Below are positions 1 through 6,322 of a stretch of DNA of 8,666 nucleotides, piece by piece; position 1 is the first letter of the stretch, and every line of letters begins with the position of its first letter. The notes under the pieces are model-generated. The model was not told where the DNA came from. It did no database searches and saw only the letters and a program-made list of their open reading frames with translations. The DNA is from an uncultured Collinsella sp. (GTDB taxonomy: Bacteria; Actinomycetota; Coriobacteriia; Coriobacteriales; Coriobacteriaceae), in the NCBI GenBank assembly GCA_900549065.1, contig URNC01000084.1:1-8666 (forward strand), read 5' to 3'. The position numbers and the translations under genes were made by a program.

Positions 1-15
1 ACGCGCATAAAGAAA

Positions 16-49
16 GCCTCCCATTTCTCATGTCCAAGAAATGGGAGGC
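16..49 (-). terminator. Rho-independent terminator of the 84-1175 gene
   Basis: A perfect 13-bp stem (16-28 pairing with 37-49, sequence GCCTCCCATTTCT and its complement) encloses an 8-nt loop. Read on the minus strand it lies 35 bases past the stop codon at 84 and is followed by a T-rich run, TTTCTTTATG, from positions 15 to 6. The plus-strand side has no comparable T run, so it should act on minus-strand transcripts. Confidence 0.85.
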
Positions 50-83
50 AGTTCAGTTTGTGGGGCGGGCCTTGCTGTTGCGG

Positions 84-1175
84 CTAGCGTTTCTTTCCGC
101 GGAAGAAAAAGCCGTGCAGTGACGGCTTGAGGCCGCGATTGGCGCGATGCTCCTCGACGCGCTCGTGGATCGAAGCGACGCGCTCGATGACTTCGTCGGG
201 AATCGGCACGTCGGGATTCATGTTCTCGACCTGCCTGACTTCGGCGGCGGCGACCTGGTCGATAATGGGCACATCGTCGCGCGAGATGACAGGTGTGGCG
301 TCTTCCTTCATCTTGCGATAACGCTGCATCATGTCGGCCTGTAGCTGCTGGGCCGAAGGCGGCGTCCAGATGATGGCGTTGGCGCCGGCGGCGATGGTCT
401 CGCGAATGCTCTCGGGCGTCTTGCCGCCCGGTGCGATGAGCGGCAGGTTGGGATAGTGCTCGCGCAGTTCACGCAGGACCTGGGGTGTGTTTTTGCCGGC
501 GGCGATGTTGAGAATCTTGGCTCCGGCGCGCACTTTGGCATGCGCATCATCGTCGCAACGTACGACCGTGGCGATGACGGGGATGTCGGCGATGTTGGTG
601 ATGTGCTCGACCATCTCGGCAGTGGCGGGGGAGTTGACCACGCAGCCCGCCGCGCCCTGCATCTCGGAGACGGCTGCCATCTGCACGGAGCGCTTGCCGG
701 TCGTAGTTCCGCCGCCCACGCCTACAAAGACCGGGCACTCGGCGACGGTCAACAGTGCCTGCGTAATGGCGGGCTGCGGCGTGAAAGGGTAGACCGCAAA
801 GACGGCGTCGGCGTTGGAGTTGCGGATAACCGCGACATCGGTGGTGTAGATGAGCGATTTGATACGACGGCCGAAGAGCGTAAAGCCGCTGGCCTCCTCG
901 ATCTCGTCGGGCATGCGGAGGGCCGCCTTGCGCAAACGCCCGTCGATGGGCAGCGGCTCCATGGGGAGCAGTCCGTTGGGAGTCACGGCTACCTGGGGCT
1001 CGGTGAACTCGTCTGCGAGCTCGACCTCGGAGAAATCGACCGAGGCGACGATGTCCTCGTGAACCTCGGCGGGCACATCGATGGGAGCTTGGTCGTTTGC
1101 CGCGGCAGGCGTGTCGAAGGAGCTGGTGCCGACAAAGGCGTCGACGCGCTCGTTTAGGTCGTTGAGAGTGTCCAT
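84..1175 (-). CDS. TIM-barrel (KDPG-aldolase-like) protein of unknown activity
   Basis: This 363-residue protein resembles a conserved bacterial family often labelled only 'hydrolase'; its substrate is unknown to me. The conserved core starts near residue 90 (FGRRIKSLIYTTDVAVIRN, 101-119) and shows barrel-like alternation of strands and loops: VYPFTPQP (128-135), the glycine-rich VGVGGGTTTGKR (151-162), IPVIATVV (198-205), AGAKILNIAAGK (217-228), LIAPGGKTPESI (246-257) and AGANAIIWTPP (263-273). GGGTTTGKR and APGGKTPES look like phosphate-binding turns. Residues 1-85 form an acidic, low-complexity extension, and the C-terminus ends in basic GFFFRGKKR. The reading frame stays open to 1415, but I chose the ATG at 1175 because upstream residues look non-coding and the divergent small gene starts at 1367. 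No clear Shine-Dalgarno precedes 1175, and the ATG at 962 is an alternative. The barrel assignment is inferred from motif pattern. No membrane segment or signal peptide is seen. Confidence 0.75.
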   Translation of the reverse strand: MDTLNDLNERVDAFVGTSSFDTPAAANDQAPIDVPAEVHEDIVASVDFSEVELADEFTEPQVAVTPNGLLPMEPLPIDGRLRKAALRMPDEIEEASGFTLFGRRIKSLIYTTDVAVIRNSNADAVFAVYPFTPQPAITQALLTVAECPVFVGVGGGTTTGKRSVQMAAVSEMQGAAGCVVNSPATAEMVEHITNIADIPVIATVVRCDDDAHAKVRAGAKILNIAAGKNTPQVLRELREHYPNLPLIAPGGKTPESIRETIAAGANAIIWTPPSAQQLQADMMQRYRKMKEDATPVISRDDVPIIDQVAAAEVRQVENMNPDVPIPDEVIERVASIHERVEEHRANRGLKPSLHGFFFRGKKR

Positions 1176-1325
1176 GGAGACTCGATTCTGTGTGACGACG
1201 GCCGGCACGATGCAGCCGGAATTGCGAATGCTAAATCGTTTGACGAGTTGATTTTTCCCCGCCGCGCCATCCGTTAGACCGAAGGGCAGGCGAACGTGAA
1301 GGAGCTGTGGTGGCGGGGATCGAGG

Positions 1326-1334
1326 TGCTATCTT
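1326..1334 (+). promoter_or_regulatory. Candidate extended -10 promoter for the 56-aa gene
   Basis: TGC-TATCTT matches an extended -10 (TGnTANNNT) about 32 bases before the ATG at 1367, leaving a leader of about 26 nt that contains the Shine-Dalgarno GAGAGGTGA. No good -35 is present at 16-18 bp spacing. This is a sequence match only. Confidence 0.35.
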
Positions 1335-1366
1335 GAAAGTCCCGTTTAAAAGAGAGGTGACGCGGT

Positions 1367-1537
1367 ATGGAATTTTCGGCAATGTTGGGCTCGATTGGCC
1401 TGTGTGTGGGCGCAATCGTTGCCGCCGCGGTCATCTACTTTGTGGTCACGGCCATCAAGGGCAAAAGGGCCGAGCGCAAGGAGCGCGCGATGCTTAAACA
1501 GCATCGCGACCAGCAGGGCAAACGCGCACAGAAATAG
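1367..1537 (+). CDS. Small single-pass membrane protein, 56 aa
   Basis: This 56-residue ORF has a strong Shine-Dalgarno (AGAGGTGA, 1353-1360) six bases before its ATG. The protein has one hydrophobic segment at about residues 6-30 (MLGSIGLCVGAIVAAAVIYF and following), then a strongly basic tail rich in Lys, Arg and Gln (KGKRAERKERAMLKQHRDQQ, ending GKRAQK). That pattern predicts an N-out, C-in membrane anchor with a cytoplasmic basic helix. It is transcribed divergently from the 84-1175 gene and convergently with the methyltransferase gene, whose stop lies 25 bp away. No terminator is obvious in the 1538-1561 gap. I do not recognise the family. The Shine-Dalgarno, the coherent membrane-plus-basic composition and the lack of any other gene here support a real gene. 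Confidence 0.7.
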   Translation: MEFSAMLGSIGLCVGAIVAAAVIYFVVTAIKGKRAERKERAMLKQHRDQQGKRAQK

Positions 1538-1561
1538 CTTGTTGAGTTTTGGATCCGTACG

Positions 1562-2665
1562 CTAGCTGCGTTTTCGGATCAGGGCAATGTAGAAGCCCTC
1601 AAAGTCGCGGCTAGGCGGAATGGTCAGCGTACCGGGCATACCGTTGGCGACGGCCGAGACATGGCCGGCAGCGATGGCCTCAGTGAGGGCATCGCACTCG
1701 ATATGCGGCTCCTCGCCGGCATCCTGGGCGCGACGCGCTTCGCTTTCGCTCGGCGTGCCGTCGAGGGGGATGAGCTCGCAGTCCATATGCTTGTCGAGGG
1801 CCTCTTGCAGGGCGTCCTCGTTTTCCTGCGGCAAGATCGAACAGGTCGAATAGACGAGCGTGCCGCCCGGTTTGAGGGCACCCATGGCGCGGTCCAGAAG
1901 TGCTCGCTGCGAGCGGGCGCACTTGCTCAGCAACTGCTCGGTCAGGCCGCGCAGGCTTTTCTCGTTGTCGCTGATGACGGTGCCCGTGCCGGTGCAGGGA
2001 GCGTCGAGCAGGATGCGATCAAAGCGGAAGAACTCGTCGAGCTCGCGTGCGTCGATGCGCATGACGGGCACGTTTTTGGCACCTTGACGGTGGAGGTTGG
2101 ACTCAAGCTTTTCGGCGCGGGGAATGCTCATCTCACAGGCCGTGAGGTGTGCCTGGCCCTGGGTGAGGGCGGCGATCTGCGTCGTCTTGCCGCCGGGGGC
2201 TGCGCACATGTCCAGGATGTCCTCGCCGGCCTGAGCGCCCAGGACCAACGGCGGCATCATGGACGACAGGCTCTGCAGATAGATTTTGCCGTCGCGGTAG
2301 ATGTCGAGATCCCACAGATCGGAAACCTGGGCCTCGGGCAGGATAAAGGCGTCCGGATACCAGGTAACGGTTTGGTGCGCGATGCCGGCGGCATCGAGCG
2401 CGGCGGCGATGTCCTCGGCGGTTGCCTTGAGCGTGTTGGCGCGCAGTGTGACCGGGCGTGTGGCCGCGGCTCCAAAGCCCTCGATCATGAGCTCGGCATC
2501 GGCGGGCGCATAGGCGCCGGCGACCGTGTCGACCATAAAGCGCGGCAGGTCGGCGCCGCAGGGAAGGGCGGCAAGCTGGTCGGAAAGCTCGGTGGAGGCA
2601 AACTGCCTAAGCTTGAGCTCGGGCTTAACCTGCTTTTTCTGCTTACGACGACGCGGCTTGGACAT
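1562..2665 (-). CDS. RsmB/NOP-family SAM-dependent RNA m5C methyltransferase
   Basis: The 367-residue protein has the signature of the NOL1/NOP2/Sun RNA cytosine-C5 methyltransferases, which transfer a methyl group from S-adenosylmethionine to rRNA or tRNA cytosines. Motif I, DMCAAPGGK, is at 152-160 (SAM binding). Motif IV, LLDAPCTGTG, is at 219-228 with the product-release cysteine C224. Motif VI, YSTCSI, is at 272-277 with the catalytic nucleophile C275. The C-terminus ends with the usual hydrophobic strand (FEGFYIALIRKR). An N-terminal basic stretch (KPRRRKQKKQ) may bind RNA. At 367 residues it lacks the C-terminal PUA-like extension of longer RsmF proteins, and its N-terminal region is compatible with the RsmF/NSUN type, so the target base cannot be assigned. 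Start: ATG at 2665 with GAAGGA seven bases upstream. It lies 157 bp downstream of the synthetase-like gene on the same strand, with an inverted-repeat element between them. No terminator is visible past its stop. Confidence 0.9.
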   Translation of the reverse strand: MSKPRRRKQKKQVKPELKLRQFASTELSDQLAALPCGADLPRFMVDTVAGAYAPADAELMIEGFGAAATRPVTLRANTLKATAEDIAAALDAAGIAHQTVTWYPDAFILPEAQVSDLWDLDIYRDGKIYLQSLSSMMPPLVLGAQAGEDILDMCAAPGGKTTQIAALTQGQAHLTACEMSIPRAEKLESNLHRQGAKNVPVMRIDARELDEFFRFDRILLDAPCTGTGTVISDNEKSLRGLTEQLLSKCARSQRALLDRAMGALKPGGTLVYSTCSILPQENEDALQEALDKHMDCELIPLDGTPSESEARRAQDAGEEPHIECDALTEAIAAGHVSAVANGMPGTLTIPPSRDFEGFYIALIRKRS

Positions 2666-2684
2666 CCGTCTTTCCTTCCACCTA

Positions 2685-2796
2685 AATGATTATTCTGGGA
2701 CGGGGATTAAAACATCATTCCATGACCCCCGTCACAAAAGACTGTACTGTGGCGCCCGGGAATGATTTTTTTAATCCCCGTCCCAGAATAATCATT
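2685..2796. repeat. 112-bp inverted-repeat (MITE-like) element between two genes
   Basis: Two perfect 28-bp inverted arms, 2685-2712 and 2769-2796, enclose a 56-bp centre. The left arm begins AATGATTATTCTGGGACGGG and the right arm is its exact reverse complement. The element fills most of the gap between the synthetase-like gene and the methyltransferase gene and ends about 6-7 bp before the methyltransferase Shine-Dalgarno. It encodes nothing. A perfect 28-bp terminal repeat on a short non-coding element fits a MITE-like dispersed repeat, but no convincing target-site duplication is seen. A structured leader is the alternative. Confidence 0.75.
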
Positions 2797-2805
2797 CCCG
2801 GGCGC
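2752..2805 (-). other. 16-bp hairpin overlapping the right arm of the inverted repeat
   Basis: GCGCCCGGGAATGATT (2752-2767) pairs perfectly with 2790-2805 across a 22-nt loop. On the minus strand it lies 17 bases past the synthetase-like gene's stop at 2823. It has no T run after it, so it is not a classical terminator, though it could stabilise the 3' end of the upstream mRNA. It shares 2790-2796 with the 28-bp pairing, so the two folds exclude each other. Confidence 0.6.
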
Positions 2806-2822
2806 GTTGCTGCAGGCGTGCT

Positions 2823-4973
2823 TTAGTACTGGCTCTCGTGCTTGCTGAAGAAGTCGAAGCGCGGGGGCAGCGGCTTCACGCGGTGCTCACCGGGCTTCTC
2901 GCCCAGGCTCTCCACGAACTCGTCCGTGGAGGCAAAGATGTTATCCCAGCTAAAGAAGGCGACCGGGTCAACGTTGAAGTACTCGCAGATGAGCTCGCAG
3001 CCGGCCGGAACGATGCCGTGCATCAGGACGGTGGCCACGCGCAGCTCGGTAAAGGCGTCGACGAGGGCCTGCGTCATGGCGGCGTTTTCTGGCTCGCCCT
3101 CGAGCTTGTTGGCGGCCTTGGAGGCGTCGCTCCAGCGCTTGTTGGCGGCGCGCAGGTAGTCGTCACACACGGCAAGCGCGCGGTGCGTCTCGAACTTGTA
3201 CATGGCCTGCTCAAAGGCAAGGGTTGCCTGCTGGGCGGCTTCGACCACGGTGTCAGAAGCGGCACCAGCGGGGATGCAGCCGTTGCGGTAGGGGCTCTCG
3301 TCGCCCTCCTTGACGGCGACGCCGTAGAAGCAGCTGCGTGCCAGACGATTGAACACGCCGGTCAAAAGGGCGCTCTCCTTAAGGGCCGGGTCGATAACGC
3401 GCTTGTCGTCGCAGGCGCGCACCTCGTTGCCGTCCTTGTCCTTGCCGGTCACGCGCGTGTCATATGCCTTGGGGCTAAAGCTTACCGGCTTCTCGGACAG
3501 GCCGAGCGACAGCCAGTGCGCGCGCATCTGCTCGCAGGTGTAGTGGTTGAGCAGGTCGTCTGCCGGCGGGGGAGGCGTCTGCGAGGACGAGCTGGCTTTT
3601 TTGCCCATGTAGAGCAGGTGATAGCAGGCGCTGACGGTGCTCTGCGTAAGGTCCCAACCCAGGGCCTCCCACATGGCTGTCTGAGCGATGCAGTAGAAAT
3701 AGATGTTGTCCTGACCGATGAACTGGTAGATCTGTGCGTCGTCCGAGCACCACCAGTCGCGCCAGTCGAGCGAGCTGTGCTGGTAGGTGGGCGCGGGGAC
3801 CTGCGTGGAGTCGGCAGCGGGCTCGCCCATGAGGGCGGCATCCTGGGCGGCGACACCCTCGGTCACGCCGGCGGCCTTGGCATCGCGCGCGAGCACGGTA
3901 CGCGTATAGCTGATGGGCGCCCACAGGCTCTCGGGCCAGCACCAGCAGGTGACGTCGGAGACGCCATCGACCTCGGGCACCGGAACGCCCCAGCCGATGT
4001 TACCGGTGATGCGGAAGGGCACGAGCGCCTTGCCGCTGCGGAAGCGCACGCCGCCGTTGGCGAGCACCGCGTGGGCGTCGTCGCGCTCCTTCCAGCTGGG
4101 GAAGGTGACGGTAAAGCTGCTCTTGTTGCCCTCGGGCTCCAGCACGGTGTGCTCGGGAAGCTGATCCTCGACGGCATCGAAGGCCTCGCGGAACTTGTTC
4201 TGGATATAGAGCTGAGCCGGCAGCAGCCACTCCTCCATAGTCTTGGAGACCACGGAACGAACCTGCGGGTTCTGGGCGAGCTTGGCGGTATAGGTCTTCA
4301 TAAAGTCGAGGTAGACCGGCAGGTCGAAGTAGAGGTTGTCTACCGGGCGCAGCTCGGGCACCTCGCCGGTGAGCTGGCTTTTGGGCGCGATGAGCTCCTC
4401 GGGCTCAAACTGGTGACCCAGGTCGCACTCGTCGGCATAAGCCTTCTCGGACTTGCAGCCCTGGATGGGGCAGCGGCCGATTACCTGACGGCCGTTGAGG
4501 AACGTGCCGGCCTTGGCATCGTAGAACTGCAGCGTGGAGCGCTTGGAGATGGTGCCCTGCTCGTGCAGGCGCTTGATAATCTCGGCGGTCACCTCGTTGT
4601 GAATCTGCGCGGCCGGCTCAAGGCCCGAGCCGCCGTAGATATCGCAGCTGATGTTGTAGTTGTTGAGGGTCGCGGCCTGGCGGGAGTGATTGGACTCGAC
4701 ATACTCGGCGATGGACTTGTCGTAGCCCTCGTTCTCCTTGAGCTTGCGGTAGCTCTCCATGATGGGCGAGCCATAGCAGTCGGTGCCCGAGGTGAAGATG
4801 ACGTTCTCGCGGCCCAGACGGTCGCGCAGGAAGCGGGCGAAGAAGTCGGCCGGGACAAAGACGCCACCGACGTGGCCAAAGTGAAGGCCCTTGTTGCCGT
4901 AGGGCTCGCCGGCGGTAACGATGGCGCGGCGAGGCCAGCTGGGACGGTCGTTCATGGAGTATTTGGATGCCAT
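2823..4973 (-). CDS. Class I tRNA ligase, methionyl-tRNA synthetase-like (divergent MetG)
   Basis: The 716-residue protein follows the MetRS order: Rossmann start IVTAGEPYGNKG with the HIGH-type HFGH (31-34), SGTDCYGSPI (62-71), NISCDIY (107-113), a zinc knuckle (C168, C173, C183, H187), FIGQDN (418-423), a KMSKS-like loop KKASSSS (458-464), then a helical anticodon-binding region from about 530. Parts read like E. coli MetRS, for example YDAKAGTFLNGRQVIGRCP and ELIAPKSQLTGEVPE. Expected role: ATP-dependent charging of tRNA. Oddities: insertions near 262-317 and 357-400, KMSKS without its second lysine, and changed methionine-pocket positions (see findings). It could be this lineage's MetRS or a specialised paralog, so I give no symbol. 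Start: ATG at 4973 with GAAGGAG four bases upstream; the frame is open to 5066, but the extra N-terminal residues are arginine-rich and have no ribosome site. Confidence 0.85.
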   Translation of the reverse strand: MASKYSMNDRPSWPRRAIVTAGEPYGNKGLHFGHVGGVFVPADFFARFLRDRLGRENVIFTSGTDCYGSPIMESYRKLKENEGYDKSIAEYVESNHSRQAATLNNYNISCDIYGGSGLEPAAQIHNEVTAEIIKRLHEQGTISKRSTLQFYDAKAGTFLNGRQVIGRCPIQGCKSEKAYADECDLGHQFEPEELIAPKSQLTGEVPELRPVDNLYFDLPVYLDFMKTYTAKLAQNPQVRSVVSKTMEEWLLPAQLYIQNKFREAFDAVEDQLPEHTVLEPEGNKSSFTVTFPSWKERDDAHAVLANGGVRFRSGKALVPFRITGNIGWGVPVPEVDGVSDVTCWCWPESLWAPISYTRTVLARDAKAAGVTEGVAAQDAALMGEPAADSTQVPAPTYQHSSLDWRDWWCSDDAQIYQFIGQDNIYFYCIAQTAMWEALGWDLTQSTVSACYHLLYMGKKASSSSQTPPPPADDLLNHYTCEQMRAHWLSLGLSEKPVSFSPKAYDTRVTGKDKDGNEVRACDDKRVIDPALKESALLTGVFNRLARSCFYGVAVKEGDESPYRNGCIPAGAASDTVVEAAQQATLAFEQAMYKFETHRALAVCDDYLRAANKRWSDASKAANKLEGEPENAAMTQALVDAFTELRVATVLMHGIVPAGCELICEYFNVDPVAFFSWDNIFASTDEFVESLGEKPGEHRVKPLPPRFDFFSKHESQY

Positions 4974-5054
4974 GGGACTCCTTCGCATATGGTGAGAGCG
5001 CGGCCGGGCACAAGGCCTGGCGACGCGGTGGTCAATTCGTGCATATCGTTCAAC

Positions 5055-5063
5055 ATTATCGCA
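5055..5063 (-). promoter_or_regulatory. Candidate extended -10 promoter for the synthetase-like gene
   Basis: On the minus strand TGC-GATAAT matches an extended -10 and would start transcription near 5048, giving a leader of about 75 nt. No good -35 accompanies it. The leader is too short for a T-box riboswitch and no T-box sequence is visible. Confidence 0.35.
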
Positions 5064-5091
5064 CATGCGGACGGGTACGTGGCAGGGGCGC

Positions 5092-5097
5092 TATCCT
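5092..5097 (+). promoter_or_regulatory. Candidate -10 box of a leaderless transcript
   Basis: TATCCT ends eight bases before the ATG at 5106, so transcription would start at or next to the start codon. The hexamer CGGACG at 5068-5073, at 18-bp spacing, shares only the GAC core with a -35. The absence of a Shine-Dalgarno before 5106 fits a leaderless mRNA. Confidence 0.4.
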
Positions 5098-5105
5098 AAG
5101 ATGCT

Positions 5106-5672
5106 ATGAATGAGATTTCCAACATACATGCGTTTGAAGACGAGGATTTTCTGCACGCCTGCTTTGTGTGGGGGATGGCCGTGCTTGGCGCATTTGCCGT
5201 GTGTCTGGTGCCGGTGTTTATGCTGCTGGGCGGGCCTGCGGACTTGGATGCGGCCGACGCGGGCGGCTGGATGGCCGTCTTGGGATGGATAGTCGGCTTG
5301 GCTGCGATCTCAATGGCGTCGTTCGCCGTGCACGAGCTGGTGCACGGTGTGTTTTTTAAGCTGCTGGCGCCTGCGGGCGCGCAGGTGACCTTTGGGGCGA
5401 ATCGCGAGACGGCGATGATCTATGCCTGCGCCGAGGGCGTTGTGTATTCGCGCCGGCGGTACATGGTGGTTTGCCTGGCGCCGACGGTTGTTGTGACGAC
5501 AACGCTTGCCCTGGGGTTTGCGTTTTCGGGCTATCCGCTGCTGTGCTATCTGGCTGCCGGCTTGCATTTGTCGGGCTGTGTAGGCGACTGGTATTACGTG
5601 CGGACCATTTTGCGCGACCGCCGCATTGTCGCCTGCGAGGATACGTCCTTTGGCGTGCGCTTTTTTGGGTGA
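5106..5672 (+). CDS. DUF3267-type membrane metalloprotein (putative zinc peptidase)
   Basis: The 188-residue integral membrane protein has an HExxH zinc-binding motif, H76-E77-L-V-H80, at the end of a hydrophobic segment, as in site-2-type intramembrane proteases. It fits the DUF3267 (putative zincin) family. A second motif, GLHLSGCVGDWYY (152-164), offers D161 as a likely third zinc ligand. Hydrophobic segments lie at about 16-42, 55-75, 119-140 and 143-159, giving around four membrane passes. The C-terminal tail, DRRIVACEDTSFGVRFFG, is typical of the family. The natural substrate is unknown, and a protease activity is inferred from the motif only. No Shine-Dalgarno precedes the ATG at 5106, and a -10-like TATCCT sits eight bases upstream, suggesting leaderless translation. 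Its stop codon lies inside the ribosome site of queH, so the two genes are probably co-transcribed and translationally coupled. Confidence 0.8.
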   Translation: MNEISNIHAFEDEDFLHACFVWGMAVLGAFAVCLVPVFMLLGGPADLDAADAGGWMAVLGWIVGLAAISMASFAVHELVHGVFFKLLAPAGAQVTFGANRETAMIYACAEGVVYSRRRYMVVCLAPTVVVTTTLALGFAFSGYPLLCYLAAGLHLSGCVGDWYYVRTILRDRRIVACEDTSFGVRFFG

Positions 5673-5682
5673 GGAGATGTCG

Positions 5683-6258
5683 ATGAAGTCGTTGTTGCTG
5701 CATGCGTGCTGTGCACCATGCTCGCTTGAGCCGGTTCGCCTGCTGCGCGAGGAGGGGTTTGAGCCCACAATCTGCTGGACCAACCCCAATATTCAACCGC
5801 GCGATGAATGGCAGCGCCGCTTGGACGAGCTGCGCCGGTGGTGTGTCGATGGCGACATCGAGCTCATCGAGGCAGGGGAGGACCGCGATCACTGGGAGAC
5901 CGGCGTGGCACCGCTGGGTGCCGATCGGCCTCGTCGCTGTCGCGCGTGCTATGCCCTGCGCTTGGCCGAGGCGTGCCGCGTGGCCCAGGAGCGCGGGTTT
6001 GAGTTTGTGGGCACGACGCTCGCCGTCTCGCCGTATCAGCTGTTCGATACCTGCAATGACGTGCTTGAGCGCTTGGCGGCGGCACATGGGCTCACCCCGG
6101 TGATTCGCGATTTTCGCCCGTATTACCCCGAGGCGACACGCCGTTCGCGCGAGCTGGGCATGTATCGGCAGAACTACTGCGGCTGCCGTTTCTCGGCCGT
6201 CGAGGCGGCCATGGACCGCGCCCGCATCCGCGACGAGCGCAAAGCCGCCAAAAAGTAG
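5683..6258 (+). CDS. queH: Epoxyqueuosine reductase QueH
   Basis: The 191-residue protein matches QueH (formerly DUF208), the iron-sulfur enzyme that reduces epoxyqueuosine to queuosine in tRNA and replaces the unrelated QueG in many bacteria. Diagnostic motifs: LLHACCAPC with the paired cysteines at the N-terminus, TNPNIQPRDEWQRR, DRPRRCRACYALRLAEA with the second cysteine pair, TTLAVSPYQ, DFRPYYPEA, and YRQNYCGCRFS near the C-terminus. These cysteines are the expected ligands for the cluster and metal site. Length is normal. I chose the ATG at 5683, six bases after GAGGAG (5671-5676), which overlaps the upstream gene's TGA. The ATG at 5677 abuts that site, and the longer frame from 5626 overlaps the upstream gene. 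Only 64 bp separate it from queA, the preceding pathway step. Confidence 0.95.
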   Translation: MKSLLLHACCAPCSLEPVRLLREEGFEPTICWTNPNIQPRDEWQRRLDELRRWCVDGDIELIEAGEDRDHWETGVAPLGADRPRRCRACYALRLAEACRVAQERGFEFVGTTLAVSPYQLFDTCNDVLERLAAAHGLTPVIRDFRPYYPEATRRSRELGMYRQNYCGCRFSAVEAAMDRARIRDERKAAKK

Positions 6259-6277
6259 TTCATTTGGGACGTCAGCC

Positions 6278-6286
6278 TGCTAGGAT
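6278..6286 (+). promoter_or_regulatory. Candidate extended -10 promoter for queA
   Basis: TGC-TAGGAT in the queH-queA gap is an extended -10 match that would give a leader of about 30 nt containing AAGGAG (6309-6314). No convincing -35 is seen. queA may therefore be served both by readthrough from queH and by its own promoter. Confidence 0.35.
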
Positions 6287-6322
6287 GTAGAGCGGACTTT
6301 AGCTATATAAGGAGTATCCGAC

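Noticed and set aside
1552..1580. GATCCG/CGGATC inverted repeat as a convergent terminator
   Set aside because: The stem is six bp with a 17-nt loop, overlaps the methyltransferase coding end, and has no T run on either strand.
1661..2689. A 342-residue plus-strand ORF opposite the methyltransferase gene
   Set aside because: It is an antisense shadow of a gene with all catalytic motifs intact. The 456-1157 plus-strand frame opposite the barrel-protein gene was rejected for the same reason.
4974..5066. A 31-residue N-terminal extension of the synthetase-like protein
   Set aside because: The extension is Arg and His rich with no ribosome site, and the ATG at 4973 has GAAGGAG upstream and a family-typical N-terminus.
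2838..5099. A 753-residue plus-strand ORF opposite the synthetase-like gene
   Set aside because: It is an antisense frame kept open by GC-rich codon bias. Its translation is Val, Leu, Gly and Ala rich with no motifs, whereas the minus strand carries clear MetRS motifs.
4974..5105. A T-box riboswitch ahead of the synthetase-like gene
   Set aside because: The gap is 132 bp with a probable leader of about 75 nt, and neither a T-box sequence nor a terminator hairpin is visible.
5626..5682. A longer N-terminus for QueH
   Set aside because: It overlaps the upstream gene, and the GAGGAG site with six-base spacing points to the ATG at 5683, just before the conserved LLHACCAPC.
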